From: an uncultured Clostridia bacterium
Lineage (GTDB): Bacteria; Bacillota; Clostridia; TANB77; CAG-508
NCBI GenBank assembly: GCA_934130975.1
Contig: CAKOYU010000006.1
Location: 19,461 to 83,460, forward strand
Length of the DNA: 64,000 nt
Direction of reading: 5' to 3'
Shown here: positions 42,843 to 52,605 of the stretch, piece after piece
Layout of the letters: each line of letters opens with the position of its first letter
How positions within the stretch are numbered: position 1 is the first letter of the stretch
Program-made: the position numbers and the translations under genes
The notes under the pieces: generated by a model
What the model was told of the DNA's origin: nothing
The model's database searches: none
Seen by the model: the letters and a program-made list of their open reading frames with translations, nothing else

Positions 42843-43924
42843 CTCCTAATAAATTTTTTTACATTTGCTAAGAATAAAATTGAAAAACTGATGCCAATAA
42901 CCAAAATAAAGAAAGAATATTTATAGGCAGTATTAGAAAGAAATGTGGAAAGTGCACGATTTTTTGGTAGTAAGCTAACAATAAAAATTCCAATTGCAAT
43001 TAATATATTTAATAAAATTTCATTTTGTATATGAGTGATTTTTCTTAATATCCTGTTCGAAAATTTTAAAGTAATACCTAAATAACTCATAAAAGATAAA
43101 ATCCAAATAAGTAAATAAATAGAATCAGGTTTTCTAAAAAAAGAACCAAATTCAATATATTTAGTTGCAGAATATAGTGGCATTAATTCATCAGTTTCAA
43201 CAAATCCACTAAACATGAATATAATTATGGCAACACTTAATAGTAAAAAAATTGAAGATAGTACTATTGCTGTTATTGAAATATTTTTTATATCTTCTGG
43301 CTTTTTCATAATAGGTGGAATAAAGTAAATGTATGCAATTACTTGAAATGCAAAAATATTACATAATCCACTAACAAATGTGGGAAAAAGACCATTTCCG
43401 AATATAGGATAGATTTTAGCTACTTCGTAATAAGGAATATCTACTAAAAATAAGATTAAAGTGCTAATAATTAAAAATGGGAAAAATATAAATATAGTTC
43501 TATAAACTGCATTGTGCTTCATATTGCAGGCAGTAATTGCAGAAATTAAGAATAATATTATAATGTAAAAAAGCTTAGTCATTGGAAAATATATAATTTG
43601 TAAAAATGAGGAGAATAGATTTAGCAAAATCCCTGCCCAAAATACAAAATATGCAACATATGCTATACCAATGATGCATTTTAAAGTTTTTCCGCCAAGG
43701 TAATCTGAAATATCAATTATATCATAAGTTGGAAATTTCTGAAGAAAATAGCAAATTAAAGATGTATAGCAAATTACTATTATGCTGATATATAGAATAT
43801 TTAATAAAGAGGAAGAGCCAGTTAAATTTATAATTGGTTTTGTGATATTTAAAATTATATGGTTAAAAGTAATAGTTACTAATAATGCTATTGCTTCTTT
43901 ATTACCAATTTTTACATTATCCAT
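42806..43924 (-). CDS. Spore germination permease, GerAB family
   Basis: The 372-residue protein has about ten membrane helices in the amino acid-polyamine-organocation permease fold (GerAB/Spore_permease). GKTLKCIIGIAYVAYFVFWAG and FAFQVIAYIYFIPPIMKKPE are typical stretches. GerAB is the germinant-sensing channel-like subunit. It is co-transcribed with gerAC (37-nt overlap). The usual third subunit gene, gerAA, is not next to it. GAAAGGATTTATAT precedes ATG at 43924. Confidence 0.88.
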   Translation of the reverse strand: MDNVKIGNKEAIALLVTITFNHIILNITKPIINLTGSSSLLNILYISIIVICYTSLICYFLQKFPTYDIIDISDYLGGKTLKCIIGIAYVAYFVFWAGILLNLFSSFLQIIYFPMTKLFYIIILFLISAITACNMKHNAVYRTIFIFFPFLIISTLILFLVDIPYYEVAKIYPIFGNGLFPTFVSGLCNIFAFQVIAYIYFIPPIMKKPEDIKNISITAIVLSSIFLLLSVAIIIFMFSGFVETDELMPLYSATKYIEFGSFFRKPDSIYLLIWILSFMSYLGITLKFSNRILRKITHIQNEILLNILIAIGIFIVSLLPKNRALSTFLSNTAYKYSFFILVIGISFSILFLANVKKFIRRWLSRVKTQSTL

Positions 43925-43942
43925 ATATAAATCCTTTCATAA

Positions 43943-43982
43943 AAAAATATTCCTACATATTATTTACAAATATGTAGGAATT
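43943..43982 (-). terminator. Terminator between the HD-domain gene and gerAB
   Basis: A 12-bp stem ATTCCTACATAT/ATATGTAGGAAT; on the minus strand it is followed by a run of T residues. Confidence 0.85.
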
Positions 43983-43988
43983 ATACAT

Positions 43989-44525
43989 TTATATATTTAT
44001 TTTAAAAATTGTGAATGCAAAGAATACGTAAGCATATCTGATAAGTTTCTTTTTCATTAAATGAGATTGATAGTATTCATAAAATGATTTTAAAGCACTT
44101 AATTTATCTGCGATAGTTATAATAAAACTTTCTTTATATTTTGGGAATTGAAAGAATGTTACAGGCCACATGTGTTTTAAAATTATATCTTTTTCTTTTT
44201 CATTTAAATCACAAATGTTTAATGCATTTTCTAATGCAATTTGTGGATGTCTAAATGCATGCCACCCTTTTAACATTGCTTTAGAATGTCTCCAATCATA
44301 TAAAAATAAATCATGTAGTATTGCAGCTCTTGCCATTGAAACATAATCTAAATTATGCTTTTTACAGAATCTATATGACCAATAAGCAACTTCTATACAA
44401 TGATCATAACAGTTTGTATCATAATGCTGTCTGTAATTTTTCATTTGCAATACAGTTGGGTTATTTATTAAATATTTAGTTATTTCAAAAAATTCTTTAT
44501 CCATCGTTTTTTTATCCATACGCAT
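43989..44525 (-). CDS. HD-domain phosphohydrolase (HDIG-like)
   Basis: The 178-residue protein has an HD domain with YDHCIEVAYWSYRFCKKH (first His), AAILHDLFLYDW (the HD pair), HAFRHPQIALENAL and ILKHMWPVTFF, and IADKLSALKSF, supplying the remaining ligands. This layout is common in small clostridial HD hydrolases of unknown substrate. Two starts are possible: ATG at 44525, close to AAAAGGA, or ATG at 44519 with better spacing. Transcribed alone, divergent from addB. Confidence 0.82.
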   Translation of the reverse strand: MRMDKKTMDKEFFEITKYLINNPTVLQMKNYRQHYDTNCYDHCIEVAYWSYRFCKKHNLDYVSMARAAILHDLFLYDWRHSKAMLKGWHAFRHPQIALENALNICDLNEKEKDIILKHMWPVTFFQFPKYKESFIITIADKLSALKSFYEYYQSHLMKKKLIRYAYVFFAFTIFKINI

Positions 44526-44590
44526 TTTATCCTTTTCAATTATATTCTTATCTTTAATTATAACATATTTTAGAACAAAAATAAAGATAA

Positions 44591-44619
44591 TTGACTTTTA
44601 TTATACCATAATATATAAT
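44591..44619 (+). promoter_or_regulatory. Promoter of addB
   Basis: TTGACT (44591-44596), 17-nt spacer, TATAAT (44614-44619), 25 nt before the start codon. Confidence 0.8.
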
Positions 44620-44644
44620 TTACGAAAAAGACATGGAGGAATAT

Positions 44645-47600
44645 ATGAGTTTTAGAATAGTATATGGAAGGGCAGGAACAGGAAAAAGTGAGTACTGTTA
44701 CAGAGAAATAGCACAAAAAATAAAAGAAGAAAATAAAATATTAATAATAACTCCAGAGCAATTTTCATTCACAGCAGAAAAGAAGTTGATGGATGCAATA
44801 GATACACAAGCAGTATTAAATGCAGAAGTAGTAACATTAAGTAGAATGGCATATAGAGTAATAAATGAAATTGGTGAAAAAACAGAAACTAATTTAAGTA
44901 AATGTGGAAAAGCAATGCTCATATATTCAATATTAAATAATAATAAAAAAGAGCTAAAATTTTTAGGAAAAACTGATGAAAATGTGGAGATGCTAGATAC
45001 TGCAATAACAGAATTTAAAAAACATGGAATTAGTATAGAACAATTAAGTGAAGAAATAGACAAGCAAGATGACATATATTTAAAAAACAAATTAAAAGAT
45101 TTAAGTGTAGTATATAATGGATTTGAAGAGCAACTTTCTGGAAAATATATAGATGAAACAGATTTATTAACAATCTTAGCAGAAAATATGGAAAATACAG
45201 ATATGTTTAAAGAAGCAGTGATTTATATAGATGAATTTGCAGGATTTACAAGTCAGGAATATCAAATTATAGAAAAACTTGTGCAAATAGCAAAGCAAGT
45301 AACAATAACAATCTGTACAGATGAATTGCATGACATCAAAAATCCAGATACAGATATATTTTATTCTAATCAAGTAACAGTAAATAAATTATTAGAAGTA
45401 GCACAAAATTGTGAATCCAAAATAGAAGAGATAAAATTAGAAAATACATATAGATTTAAAAGTATTGAATTAAAACATTTGGAACAAAATTTATATAATA
45501 ACAAACCAACAAAATATAATAAGCAAGTAGAAAATATGCAATTATTCTTAGCAAAAAATCAATATTCAGAAATAGAAGAAGTAGCAAAAAAAATTTTGAA
45601 ACTAGTAAGAGACGAAGGTTATAGATATAGGGAGATTTCAATAATAACAAAAAATATAGCTACATATTCAAGCTTGGCAAGAGCGATATTTGATAAATAC
45701 GATATTCCAATATTTATAGATGAAAATAGAGATTTAAATCAAAATATTGTAATACAATATGTGCTTTCAATTTTAGAAATCTTCATAAAAAATTGGTCAT
45801 ATGAAGCGGTATTTAATTATATAAAAACAGGATTTTCTAATATAGACGATGATGATATATTTAAACTAGAAAAATATTGCTTAAAATGGGGAATAAAACA
45901 AAATAAATGGAAAAAAGAATTCACATATGGAAATTATGAAGAAAAAGACAAAGCAGAAATCGAAAGATTAGAGCAAATTAGAAAAGATTTAGTAAATCCA
46001 TTAATGAATTTAAAACATATAATAGATGAAAATAAAACAGTAAGAGGTATTTCAAAGGCAATATATGAATTTCTTGTAGAGCAACAAATATTTGAAAAAG
46101 TGCAAGAAAAGATAGAAGAATTAAATGAAATTGGACAAGTTGACTTGGCAAATGAATATGAAAGCAGTTTACAAAACATAATAGAAATATTAGATGAAAT
46201 TGTATTAGTTTTTGATGAAGATAAAATAACAATAGATAAATATAATCAAATATTAAAAATAGGATTTAAAAATAGTAGTTTAACAAAAATACCAGGAACA
46301 CAAGACCAAGTAATAATGGGAGATGTAGATAGGTCAAGAAGTCATAAAGTAAAAGCAATATTTATAATAGGGCTAAATGATGGAGAGTTTCCAAGTGTTC
46401 GTAAAGATGAAGGATTTTTAAATGATTCAGATCGAGATATATTAAAACAAGATGGAATTGAACTTGCAAAAGGGACAATAGATAAATTATATGAAGATAG
46501 TTTTAATATATATAAAGCATTTACAACAGCAGAAGAAAAATTATATTTATTATATTCATCATCTGATATGCAAGGTAAAGCATTAAGACCATCAATGCTA
46601 ATTAATAAAATAAAAAAGATATATCCTATGATACAAGAACAAAGTGATGTAATCGAAAAAAAGAGCGAAATATTAAATAAAAAAACAACATATGAAGAAT
46701 TGATAGCAAATTTAAGCAAATTGAAGGATCAAGATAGTATAGATAAAATTTGGTATTATGTGTATGATTATTATAAAAAAGATGCAGAATGGAATGAAAA
46801 ACTGCAACAGAGTTTAAAAGGTTTAAGTTATACGAATATTCCAGAAAAGATAGAGCAAAATAATATTGATAGACTATATGGAAATACATTAGTAACAAGT
46901 ATTTCAAAATTAGAAAGATATAGAAGTTGTCCATTTTCTTATTATTTACAATATGGATTAAAAATTAGACCACAAGAAGAATTAAAAATTCAGACATTAA
47001 ATACAGGAACTTTTATTCATGAGGTAATAGATGAATTTTTTGAAACGGTAAAATCTCAAGGTATTAAATTAGAAGAAATTACAGAAGAACAATTGTCAGA
47101 AATAATAAATAAAATAATTGATGCGAAATTGGGACAAAATAAAAATTATATATTTACATCAACAGCAAAATATAGAGCTTTAGTTATCAGATTAAAAAAG
47201 ATAATTAAAAAAGCATTAAAATATATAATTGGCACAATTGTACAAAGTAGATTTGAAGTATTAGGAACAGAAGTAGAATTTGGAGATAAAGGTAAATATA
47301 AGCCAATAAGACTAACATTAGAAGATGGAAAAAGAATAGAAATAATAGGAAAAATAGACAGAATAGATACAGCACAAGGAGAAGATGGAAAATATTTAAG
47401 AATAATAGATTATAAATCATCAGCTAAAAATATTGATTTAAATGAAGTATATGCAGGGCTACAAATTCAATTGCTAACATATTTAGATGCATCATGTAAA
47501 GAAGAAGATTTGATGCCTGCAGGAGTGCTATATTTTAGTATGTTAGAACAAATGATAAAATCTAATAAAAGAATGGAACAAGAAGAAATTGAAGAAAAAA

Positions 47601-47992
47601 TAAGAGCAAATTTCAAGATGAAAGGTCTAATTTTAGCAGATGTAAAAGTAGTAAAATTACATGATAAAAACTTACAAAATGGAAGTTCTGCACTTGTTCC
47701 AGCTTATATAGGAAAAGATGGAGAGTTAAGTGAAAAGAAAACTAGTGGAGTAACTGCTGAACAATTTAAAGAATTGCAAAAATATATGTATACTGTTATT
47801 AAGCAGATTTCAAGAGAAATACTTGGAGGGAATATAGATTTAAAACCATATTATAAAGATAAAAAAACACCATGTAAGTATTGCGATTATAAAAGTATTT
47901 GTTCATTTAATATGGGTGGTTGTGAAAATTCTTATAATTATATAGATAAAAAGAGCAAAGAGGAAATTTTGCATAAAATTAAAAATAGTTAA
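44645..47992 (+). CDS. addB: ATP-dependent helicase/nuclease subunit B (AddB)
   Basis: The 1115-residue protein begins with VYGRAGTGKSEYCYREI (Walker A-like) and has inactive helicase-like middle domains. The C-terminal RecB-type nuclease includes IIDYKSSAKNIDLNEVYAG. The iron-sulfur cysteines are at both ends of the nuclease: YRSCPFSYYLQYGL and CKYCDYKSICSF. AddAB resects double-strand breaks and recognises Chi. I chose ATG at 44645 after GGAGGAATAT; the ATG at 44633 contains the ribosome binding site. The partner addA usually follows; here a pgeF-like gene follows, so addA must lie elsewhere or be absent. Confidence 0.95.
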   Translation: MSFRIVYGRAGTGKSEYCYREIAQKIKEENKILIITPEQFSFTAEKKLMDAIDTQAVLNAEVVTLSRMAYRVINEIGEKTETNLSKCGKAMLIYSILNNNKKELKFLGKTDENVEMLDTAITEFKKHGISIEQLSEEIDKQDDIYLKNKLKDLSVVYNGFEEQLSGKYIDETDLLTILAENMENTDMFKEAVIYIDEFAGFTSQEYQIIEKLVQIAKQVTITICTDELHDIKNPDTDIFYSNQVTVNKLLEVAQNCESKIEEIKLENTYRFKSIELKHLEQNLYNNKPTKYNKQVENMQLFLAKNQYSEIEEVAKKILKLVRDEGYRYREISIITKNIATYSSLARAIFDKYDIPIFIDENRDLNQNIVIQYVLSILEIFIKNWSYEAVFNYIKTGFSNIDDDDIFKLEKYCLKWGIKQNKWKKEFTYGNYEEKDKAEIERLEQIRKDLVNPLMNLKHIIDENKTVRGISKAIYEFLVEQQIFEKVQEKIEELNEIGQVDLANEYESSLQNIIEILDEIVLVFDEDKITIDKYNQILKIGFKNSSLTKIPGTQDQVIMGDVDRSRSHKVKAIFIIGLNDGEFPSVRKDEGFLNDSDRDILKQDGIELAKGTIDKLYEDSFNIYKAFTTAEEKLYLLYSSSDMQGKALRPSMLINKIKKIYPMIQEQSDVIEKKSEILNKKTTYEELIANLSKLKDQDSIDKIWYYVYDYYKKDAEWNEKLQQSLKGLSYTNIPEKIEQNNIDRLYGNTLVTSISKLERYRSCPFSYYLQYGLKIRPQEELKIQTLNTGTFIHEVIDEFFETVKSQGIKLEEITEEQLSEIINKIIDAKLGQNKNYIFTSTAKYRALVIRLKKIIKKALKYIIGTIVQSRFEVLGTEVEFGDKGKYKPIRLTLEDGKRIEIIGKIDRIDTAQGEDGKYLRIIDYKSSAKNIDLNEVYAGLQIQLLTYLDASCKEEDLMPAGVLYFSMLEQMIKSNKRMEQEEIEEKIRANFKMKGLILADVKVVKLHDKNLQNGSSALVPAYIGKDGELSEKKTSGVTAEQFKELQKYMYTVIKQISREILGGNIDLKPYYKDKKTPCKYCDYKSICSFNMGGCENSYNYIDKKSKEEILHKIKNS

Positions 47993-48035
47993 TAAAAATA
48001 CTACTATTTATAAATATTATGAAAGGATTTTAAAT

Positions 48036-48884
48036 ATGAAAGATTTATCAAATGAAAATGTTATTCATGTAAAGAAAGATGGAATTGAATATTTACAATT
48101 TAGAAAATTGCTAGAATATAGTGATATAATTAAACATGCATATGCAATCGGATTGGATAAAGATTTTAGAACAGCAAGGGCTAAAAATGCAACGCCATTA
48201 ACAAATGAAGAATACGAAAAGGCAGTTAATGACTATAGAAAACTAGCAGATTCAATAGGAATAGACTATATAAATATAGCTAAACCAAATCAGGCACATA
48301 CTAAAAACATAAAAACGGTAGAGCAGAAAGTAAAAAAGGATGGACCAGATTTTAACTTGCAAGAATACGTAGAAATAGATGGGTTAGTGACAAATACAAA
48401 AAATATAGCTTTAGCTACTACAAATGCAGATTGCATTTTACTATTATTTTTTGATCCAGTAAAAAAGGTGATTGCAAATGTACATTCTGGTTGGAGAGGA
48501 ACATTGCAGAGGATATCAATAGAAGCGGTTAATAAAATGAAAAATGATTATGGATGTAATCCTACAGATATAATTTGTTGCATTTGTCCAAGTATTAGAA
48601 AATGTCATTTTAAAGTTCATAAAGATGTACAAGAACCATTTTATAATGAATTTAAAGATTTAAAAGAAATAGATGAAATAATAGTTCCAGTAGATGGCGA
48701 AGAGAGATGGGCAATTGATACTGTAAAAATTAATGAAATAATTTTGGAACAAGCTGGACTAAAAAAAACAAACATAATAGATTGTGGAATCTGTAGTGTA
48801 TGTAATTCTGATTTAATTCATTCTTTTAGAGTTGAAAAAGAATCATATGGGTTAGAAACTGCTTTGATAGAATTAATAGATTAA
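48036..48884 (+). CDS. pgeF: Peptidoglycan editing factor PgeF (YfiH, laccase-domain family)
   Basis: The 282-residue protein has the family signatures ALATTNADCILLLFFDPVKK, ANVHSGWRGTLQRI (metal-binding His) and CICPSIRKCHFKV. Family members act on misincorporated Ser in peptidoglycan precursors and were earlier annotated as polyphenol oxidases. GAAAGGATTTTAAAT precedes ATG at 48036. The next gene, an S66 carboxypeptidase relative, begins immediately after the stop, forming a likely wall-editing pair. Confidence 0.92.
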   Translation: MKDLSNENVIHVKKDGIEYLQFRKLLEYSDIIKHAYAIGLDKDFRTARAKNATPLTNEEYEKAVNDYRKLADSIGIDYINIAKPNQAHTKNIKTVEQKVKKDGPDFNLQEYVEIDGLVTNTKNIALATTNADCILLLFFDPVKKVIANVHSGWRGTLQRISIEAVNKMKNDYGCNPTDIICCICPSIRKCHFKVHKDVQEPFYNEFKDLKEIDEIIVPVDGEERWAIDTVKINEIILEQAGLKKTNIIDCGICSVCNSDLIHSFRVEKESYGLETALIELID

Positions 48885-48895
48885 TGGAGGAAAAA

Positions 48896-49819
48896 ATGAT
48901 AATACCAGAAAAGCTAAAAATAGGAGATACAATAGGAGTTATAGCACCATCAAGTCCTATTATAGGAGATAATGTAGAAGAACTTAATCAAGCAAAGAAA
49001 ATAATAGAAAATTTAGGATTTAAAGTTAAATATTCTAAGAATATATTTTCTAATACTAATAATTATAGTGCAACAGCTAAAGAAAAAGCAGATGATATAA
49101 ATGAGATGTTTGCTGATAAAGATATTAAAATGATATGGTGTGCAAAAGGTGGAAATAACAGCAATTCAACATTTGGATATATTGATTATGATAATATAAA
49201 GAGAAATCCAAAAATTATTTGTGGATTTAGTGATATAACATCTTTGACTAATATGATTACAGAAAAGACAGGCTTAGTAACATTTAGTGGAACTAATTTT
49301 AAAACTATAGCAACAGATGAAACAGATTATAGCTTAAAAGAAGCTTTAAAAAGATTTGTTGATGGAAGTTCAGAATTAGGATTGCAAGGAGAGGAATACA
49401 GAACAATAAAACAAGGAGTTGAAGAAGGTCAATTAATAGGAGGAAATCTAAATTTAACAAGTGGTATGGTTGCTGGAAAATATTCTATTGATTTTACAGA
49501 TAAAATATTGTTTTTAGAAGAACTAGGATTTGAAACGGAACCTGCAATGGCAAGTAATTTCTTATATTATATGAAACAGAATGGTGTTTTTGATAAAGTA
49601 AGGGGAATTTGGCTTGGAAATTATACTCATGAAAGTGGAATTAAACTGGAAGATATTTTATTAGATACTATTGGCAATGAGTTTAATGGGCCAATTATTA
49701 AATCAGAGAATTTTGGACATATTGATAAAAAGACTGTTATTCCAATTGGAACTATAGCCAGAATTGATACAAATAGAGATGTTAAGATTGAATTATTAGA
49801 AAAATGCGTAGAAATATAG
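48896..49819 (+). CDS. S66-family serine peptidase, MccF/LD-carboxypeptidase-like
   Basis: The 307-residue protein begins LKIGDTIGVIAPSSPI, the S66 start, and continues with WCAKGGNNSNSTFGYIDYD, CGFSDITSLTNMI and GLVTFSGTNF. The GG-x-NSN form matches the MccF branch (microcin C self-immunity and related peptidases) rather than classical LdcA. Catalytic residues would be the Ser in this first loop and the later Glu/His pair. I chose ATG at 48896 because GGAGG lies just upstream; ATG at 48884 overlaps the pgeF stop. Either murein tetrapeptide trimming or peptide-nucleotide hydrolysis is possible. Confidence 0.85.
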   Translation: MIIPEKLKIGDTIGVIAPSSPIIGDNVEELNQAKKIIENLGFKVKYSKNIFSNTNNYSATAKEKADDINEMFADKDIKMIWCAKGGNNSNSTFGYIDYDNIKRNPKIICGFSDITSLTNMITEKTGLVTFSGTNFKTIATDETDYSLKEALKRFVDGSSELGLQGEEYRTIKQGVEEGQLIGGNLNLTSGMVAGKYSIDFTDKILFLEELGFETEPAMASNFLYYMKQNGVFDKVRGIWLGNYTHESGIKLEDILLDTIGNEFNGPIIKSENFGHIDKKTVIPIGTIARIDTNRDVKIELLEKCVEI

Positions 49820-49828
49820 CGCAAAAGC

Positions 49829-49856
49829 TTGACATATCTTAAAAATATGATATAAT
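49829..49856 (+). promoter_or_regulatory. Promoter of rpsB-tsf
   Basis: TTGACA (49829-49834), 16-nt spacer, TATAAT (49851-49856), both hexamers consensus. Confidence 0.88.
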
Positions 49857-49871
49857 AATTAGCGTAAAAAA

Positions 49872-49965
49872 CACATAAAGAGTAGTTTATGTGGAAGTGC
49901 CTTAAAACCAAAGGAATTAAGGTCCATATAAATGCAGATACTTTATGGAAGTTATAACAAAAAGG
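49872..49965 (+). promoter_or_regulatory. Structured rpsB leader
   Basis: The ~115-nt leader holds CACATAAA/TTTATGTG (49872-49879, 49886-49893), CCTTAA/TTAAGG (49900-49905, 49917-49922) and a third stem CCATA/TATGG ending near 49949. The position suits autoregulation by S2, as reported for rpsB leaders in other bacteria; I could not match a family model. Confidence 0.55.
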
Positions 49966-49977
49966 GAGGAAAAGAAA

Positions 49978-50754
49978 ATGGCAGTAGTTGCAATGAAACA
50001 ATTACTAGAAGCAGGTGTTCACTTTGGACATCAAACAAGAAGATGGGATCCAAGAATGGCAGAATACATATTCCAAGCTAGAAATGGTATTCATATCATC
50101 GACTTACAAAAAGCTTCAAAGAAAATTGATGAAGCATATGAATTCATCAAAGAACAAGTAGAAGAAGGAAAAACAGTTCTATTTGTAGGAACAAAAAAAC
50201 AAGCTCAAGAATGCATGAAAGATGCAGCAATCAAGAGTGGAATGTACTATGTAGATCAAAGATGGTTAGGAGGAATGCTAACAAACTTTGATACAATCCA
50301 AAAAAGAATTCAAAGATTAAAAGAATTAGAAACAATGGAACAAGATGGTACATTTGATGTATTACCTAAAAAAGAAGTAATAATCTTAAAGAAAGAAATG
50401 GAAAAACTAGAAAGAAATCTTGGTGGAATCAAAGATATGAACGAATTACCAGGAGTTATATTCTTAGTAGATCCTAAAAAAGAAAGAATAGCAGTATTAG
50501 AAGCTAAAAAATTAGGAATTCCAACAGTAGGAATTGTAGATACAAACTGTAATCCAGAAGATTTAGATTACCCAATTCCAGGAAATGATGATGCTATAAG
50601 AGCAGTTAAGCTAATAGCTGATGTTATGGCAAACGCAGTAATCGAAGGAAAACAAGGAGAAAGCTTTGAAACAGTTGAAGAACAAGACGTTTCAGAAGAA
50701 GCTGAATCAATGGAACAAGTTGTTAGCGAAAGCGAAGAAAAAGTAGAAGAATAA
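49978..50754 (+). CDS. rpsB: 30S ribosomal protein S2
   Basis: The 258-residue protein begins [20 protein letters not shown] and contains [28 protein letters not shown] and [19 protein letters not shown], all S2 hallmarks. The C-terminal 25 residues are an acidic extension ([13 protein letters not shown]). I chose ATG at 49978 after AAAGGGAGGAAAAGAAA; the earlier in-frame ATG at 49945 lies in the leader. Followed by tsf after a terminator-like hairpin, the usual pair. Confidence 0.98.
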   Translation: MAVVAMKQLLEAGVHFGHQTRRWDPRMAEYIFQARNGIHIIDLQKASKKIDEAYEFIKEQVEEGKTVLFVGTKKQAQECMKDAAIKSGMYYVDQRWLGGMLTNFDTIQKRIQRLKELETMEQDGTFDVLPKKEVIILKKEMEKLERNLGGIKDMNELPGVIFLVDPKKERIAVLEAKKLGIPTVGIVDTNCNPEDLDYPIPGNDDAIRAVKLIADVMANAVIEGKQGESFETVEEQDVSEEAESMEQVVSESEEKVEE

Positions 50755-50768
50755 TATTGTTTTTAATA

Positions 50769-50805
50769 AAAGAGTGGGGCTCTAACTGCTCTACTCTTAT
50801 TTTTT
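50769..50805 (+). terminator. Terminator between rpsB and tsf
   Basis: AAGAGTGGGGC/GCTCTACTCTT imperfect stem followed by ATTTTTTAT. It probably attenuates rather than isolates tsf. Confidence 0.8.
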
Positions 50806-50859
50806 ATAAAAGGGAGAGACCAAAAGTGTCTGCTCACCATTAAAAGGAGGAATTTTAAA

Positions 50860-51735
50860 ATGGTTACAGCTGCATTAGTTAAAGAACTAAGAGAAAAAAC
50901 AGGAGCAGGAATGATGGACTGCAAAAAAGTATTAACAGAAACAGATGGAGATTTAGAAAAAGCATCAGAATTATTACGTGAAAGAGGAATTGCAAAAGCT
51001 GCTAAAAAATCAGGAAGAGTAGCAGCAGAAGGAATAGTAGAAGCTTACATTGCAGAAGATGGAAAAGTTGGAGCAATTGTAGAAGTTAACGCAGAAACAG
51101 ACTTTGTTGCTAAAAACGAAGAATTCAAAACATTTGTAATGGATGTTGCAAAACAAGTTGTAAAAAATAATCCAGCAACAGTAGAAGATTTATTAGCAGA
51201 ACCTTCAATTGCAGTAGAAGGAAAAACAGTTAATGAAGTATTAATAGATAAAATCGCTACAATTGGTGAAAATATGACTATAAGAAGATTTGCAAGATTT
51301 GAAACAACAGATGGATTAATCGAAAAATATATCCATGGAGATGGAAAAATTGCTGTTTTAGTTAATATGACAAACGCAAACAAGGAATTGGCAAAAGATA
51401 TTTGTATGCAAATAGCAGCAGCAAAACCAGAATTTGTTAATAGAGAACAAGTTCCAGCTGAAAGATTAGAAAAAGAAAAAGAAATCTTAAAAGCACAAAC
51501 AATGAATGAAGGAAAACCAGAAGCTATTGCAGAAAAAATAGTTATGGGAAGAATCAATAAATTCTATGAAGAAATCTGTTTAGTAGATCAAGAATTTGTT
51601 AAAGATTCAAGTATGAAAGTTTCACAAGTATTAAAAGATGCTTCAGTAGTAGAATTTGCTAGATTTGAAAAAGGTGAAGGAATCGAGAAAAAAGAAGAAA
51701 ACTTTGCTGAAGAAGTTATGAAACAATTACAATAA
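50860..51735 (+). CDS. tsf: Translation elongation factor Ts
   Basis: The 291-residue protein has the UBA-like N-terminus with [20 protein letters not shown] and the core segment [23 protein letters not shown]-Ts recycles EF-Tu-GDP. AAAGGAGGAATTTTAAA precedes ATG at 50860. Placed 105 nt after rpsB, the conserved order. Strong terminator downstream. Confidence 0.98.
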   Translation: MVTAALVKELREKTGAGMMDCKKVLTETDGDLEKASELLRERGIAKAAKKSGRVAAEGIVEAYIAEDGKVGAIVEVNAETDFVAKNEEFKTFVMDVAKQVVKNNPATVEDLLAEPSIAVEGKTVNEVLIDKIATIGENMTIRRFARFETTDGLIEKYIHGDGKIAVLVNMTNANKELAKDICMQIAAAKPEFVNREQVPAERLEKEKEILKAQTMNEGKPEAIAEKIVMGRINKFYEEICLVDQEFVKDSSMKVSQVLKDASVVEFARFEKGEGIEKKEENFAEEVMKQLQ

Positions 51736-51741
51736 AATTTT

Positions 51742-51778
51742 AGAGAGAATTAGTTTTTTAGAGACTAATTCTCTTTTT
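51742..51778 (+). terminator. Terminator after tsf
   Basis: AGAGAATTAGT/ACTAATTCTCT stem (11 bp) with a T/A loop and TTTTTG tail. Confidence 0.92.
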
Positions 51779-51832
51779 GATTGATTTTTGTTCCTAAATA
51801 TAGTAAAATAAAGAGGTAGAAGAGGTGAAAAA

Positions 51833-52588
51833 ATGAAATTAATATCATGGAATGTAAATGGAATAAGAGCATGTATAACAAAAGGATTTAAAGACTTTTT
51901 CAAAGAAGTAAATGCAGACATATTTTGTATACAAGAAACAAAATGTCAACCAGACCAAATAGAATTAGAGTTTGAAGGATATAAAAGTTATTGGAATAGT
52001 GCAGAAAGAAAAGGGTATTCAGGTACAGCTATTTTTACAAAAAAAGAACCCAAGTCAGTTAAATATGGAATAGGAATAGAAGAACACGACAAAGAAGGAA
52101 GAGTAATAACATTAGAGTTTGAAAATTTTTATATGGTAACTATTTATACACCAAATGCCAAAAGAGAATTAGAAAGATTGGACTACAGAATGATTTGGGA
52201 AGATGAAGTAAGAAAATACTTGTTAAAACTAAATGAAACAAAACCTGTTATTATGTGTGGAGACTTAAATGTAGCACATGAAGAGATTGACCTAAAAAAT
52301 CCAAAAACAAATAAAGGAAATGCAGGATTTACAGATGAAGAAAGAGGAAAGATGACAGAACTATTGCAAGCTGGTTTTACAGATAGCTTTAGATATTTAT
52401 ATCCTGACAAAACTGATTGCTATAGTTGGTGGTCTTATATGGGAAAAGCAAGAGAAAAGAATGTGGGATGGAGAATTGATTATTTTATAACATCTAAAAA
52501 TATAGAAGAAAAAATAAAACAAGCAATGATTTATCCAGAAATTTATGGAAGTGATCATTGCCCTGTAGGGATTGAAATAGAAATATAG
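51833..52588 (+). CDS. xth: Exodeoxyribonuclease III
   Basis: The 251-residue protein of the AP-endonuclease/exonuclease III fold begins MKLISWNVNGIRACITKGF and has FCIQETKCQ (metal Glu), CGDLNVAHEEIDL (Asp and Asn) and GSDHCPVGIEIEI (Asp-His). It cleaves abasic sites and degrades 3' ends in base-excision repair. AGAGGTGAAAAA precedes ATG at 51833. The AI-2E gene follows after 17 nt. Confidence 0.96.
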   Translation: MKLISWNVNGIRACITKGFKDFFKEVNADIFCIQETKCQPDQIELEFEGYKSYWNSAERKGYSGTAIFTKKEPKSVKYGIGIEEHDKEGRVITLEFENFYMVTIYTPNAKRELERLDYRMIWEDEVRKYLLKLNETKPVIMCGDLNVAHEEIDLKNPKTNKGNAGFTDEERGKMTELLQAGFTDSFRYLYPDKTDCYSWWSYMGKAREKNVGWRIDYFITSKNIEEKIKQAMIYPEIYGSDHCPVGIEIEI

Positions 52589-52605
52589 AAAGCAAAGGTG
52601 ATAGA

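Noticed and set aside
51045..51557. A 170-codon minus-strand frame inside tsf
   Set aside because: It lies wholly within conserved EF-Ts coding sequence and lacks a ribosome binding site.
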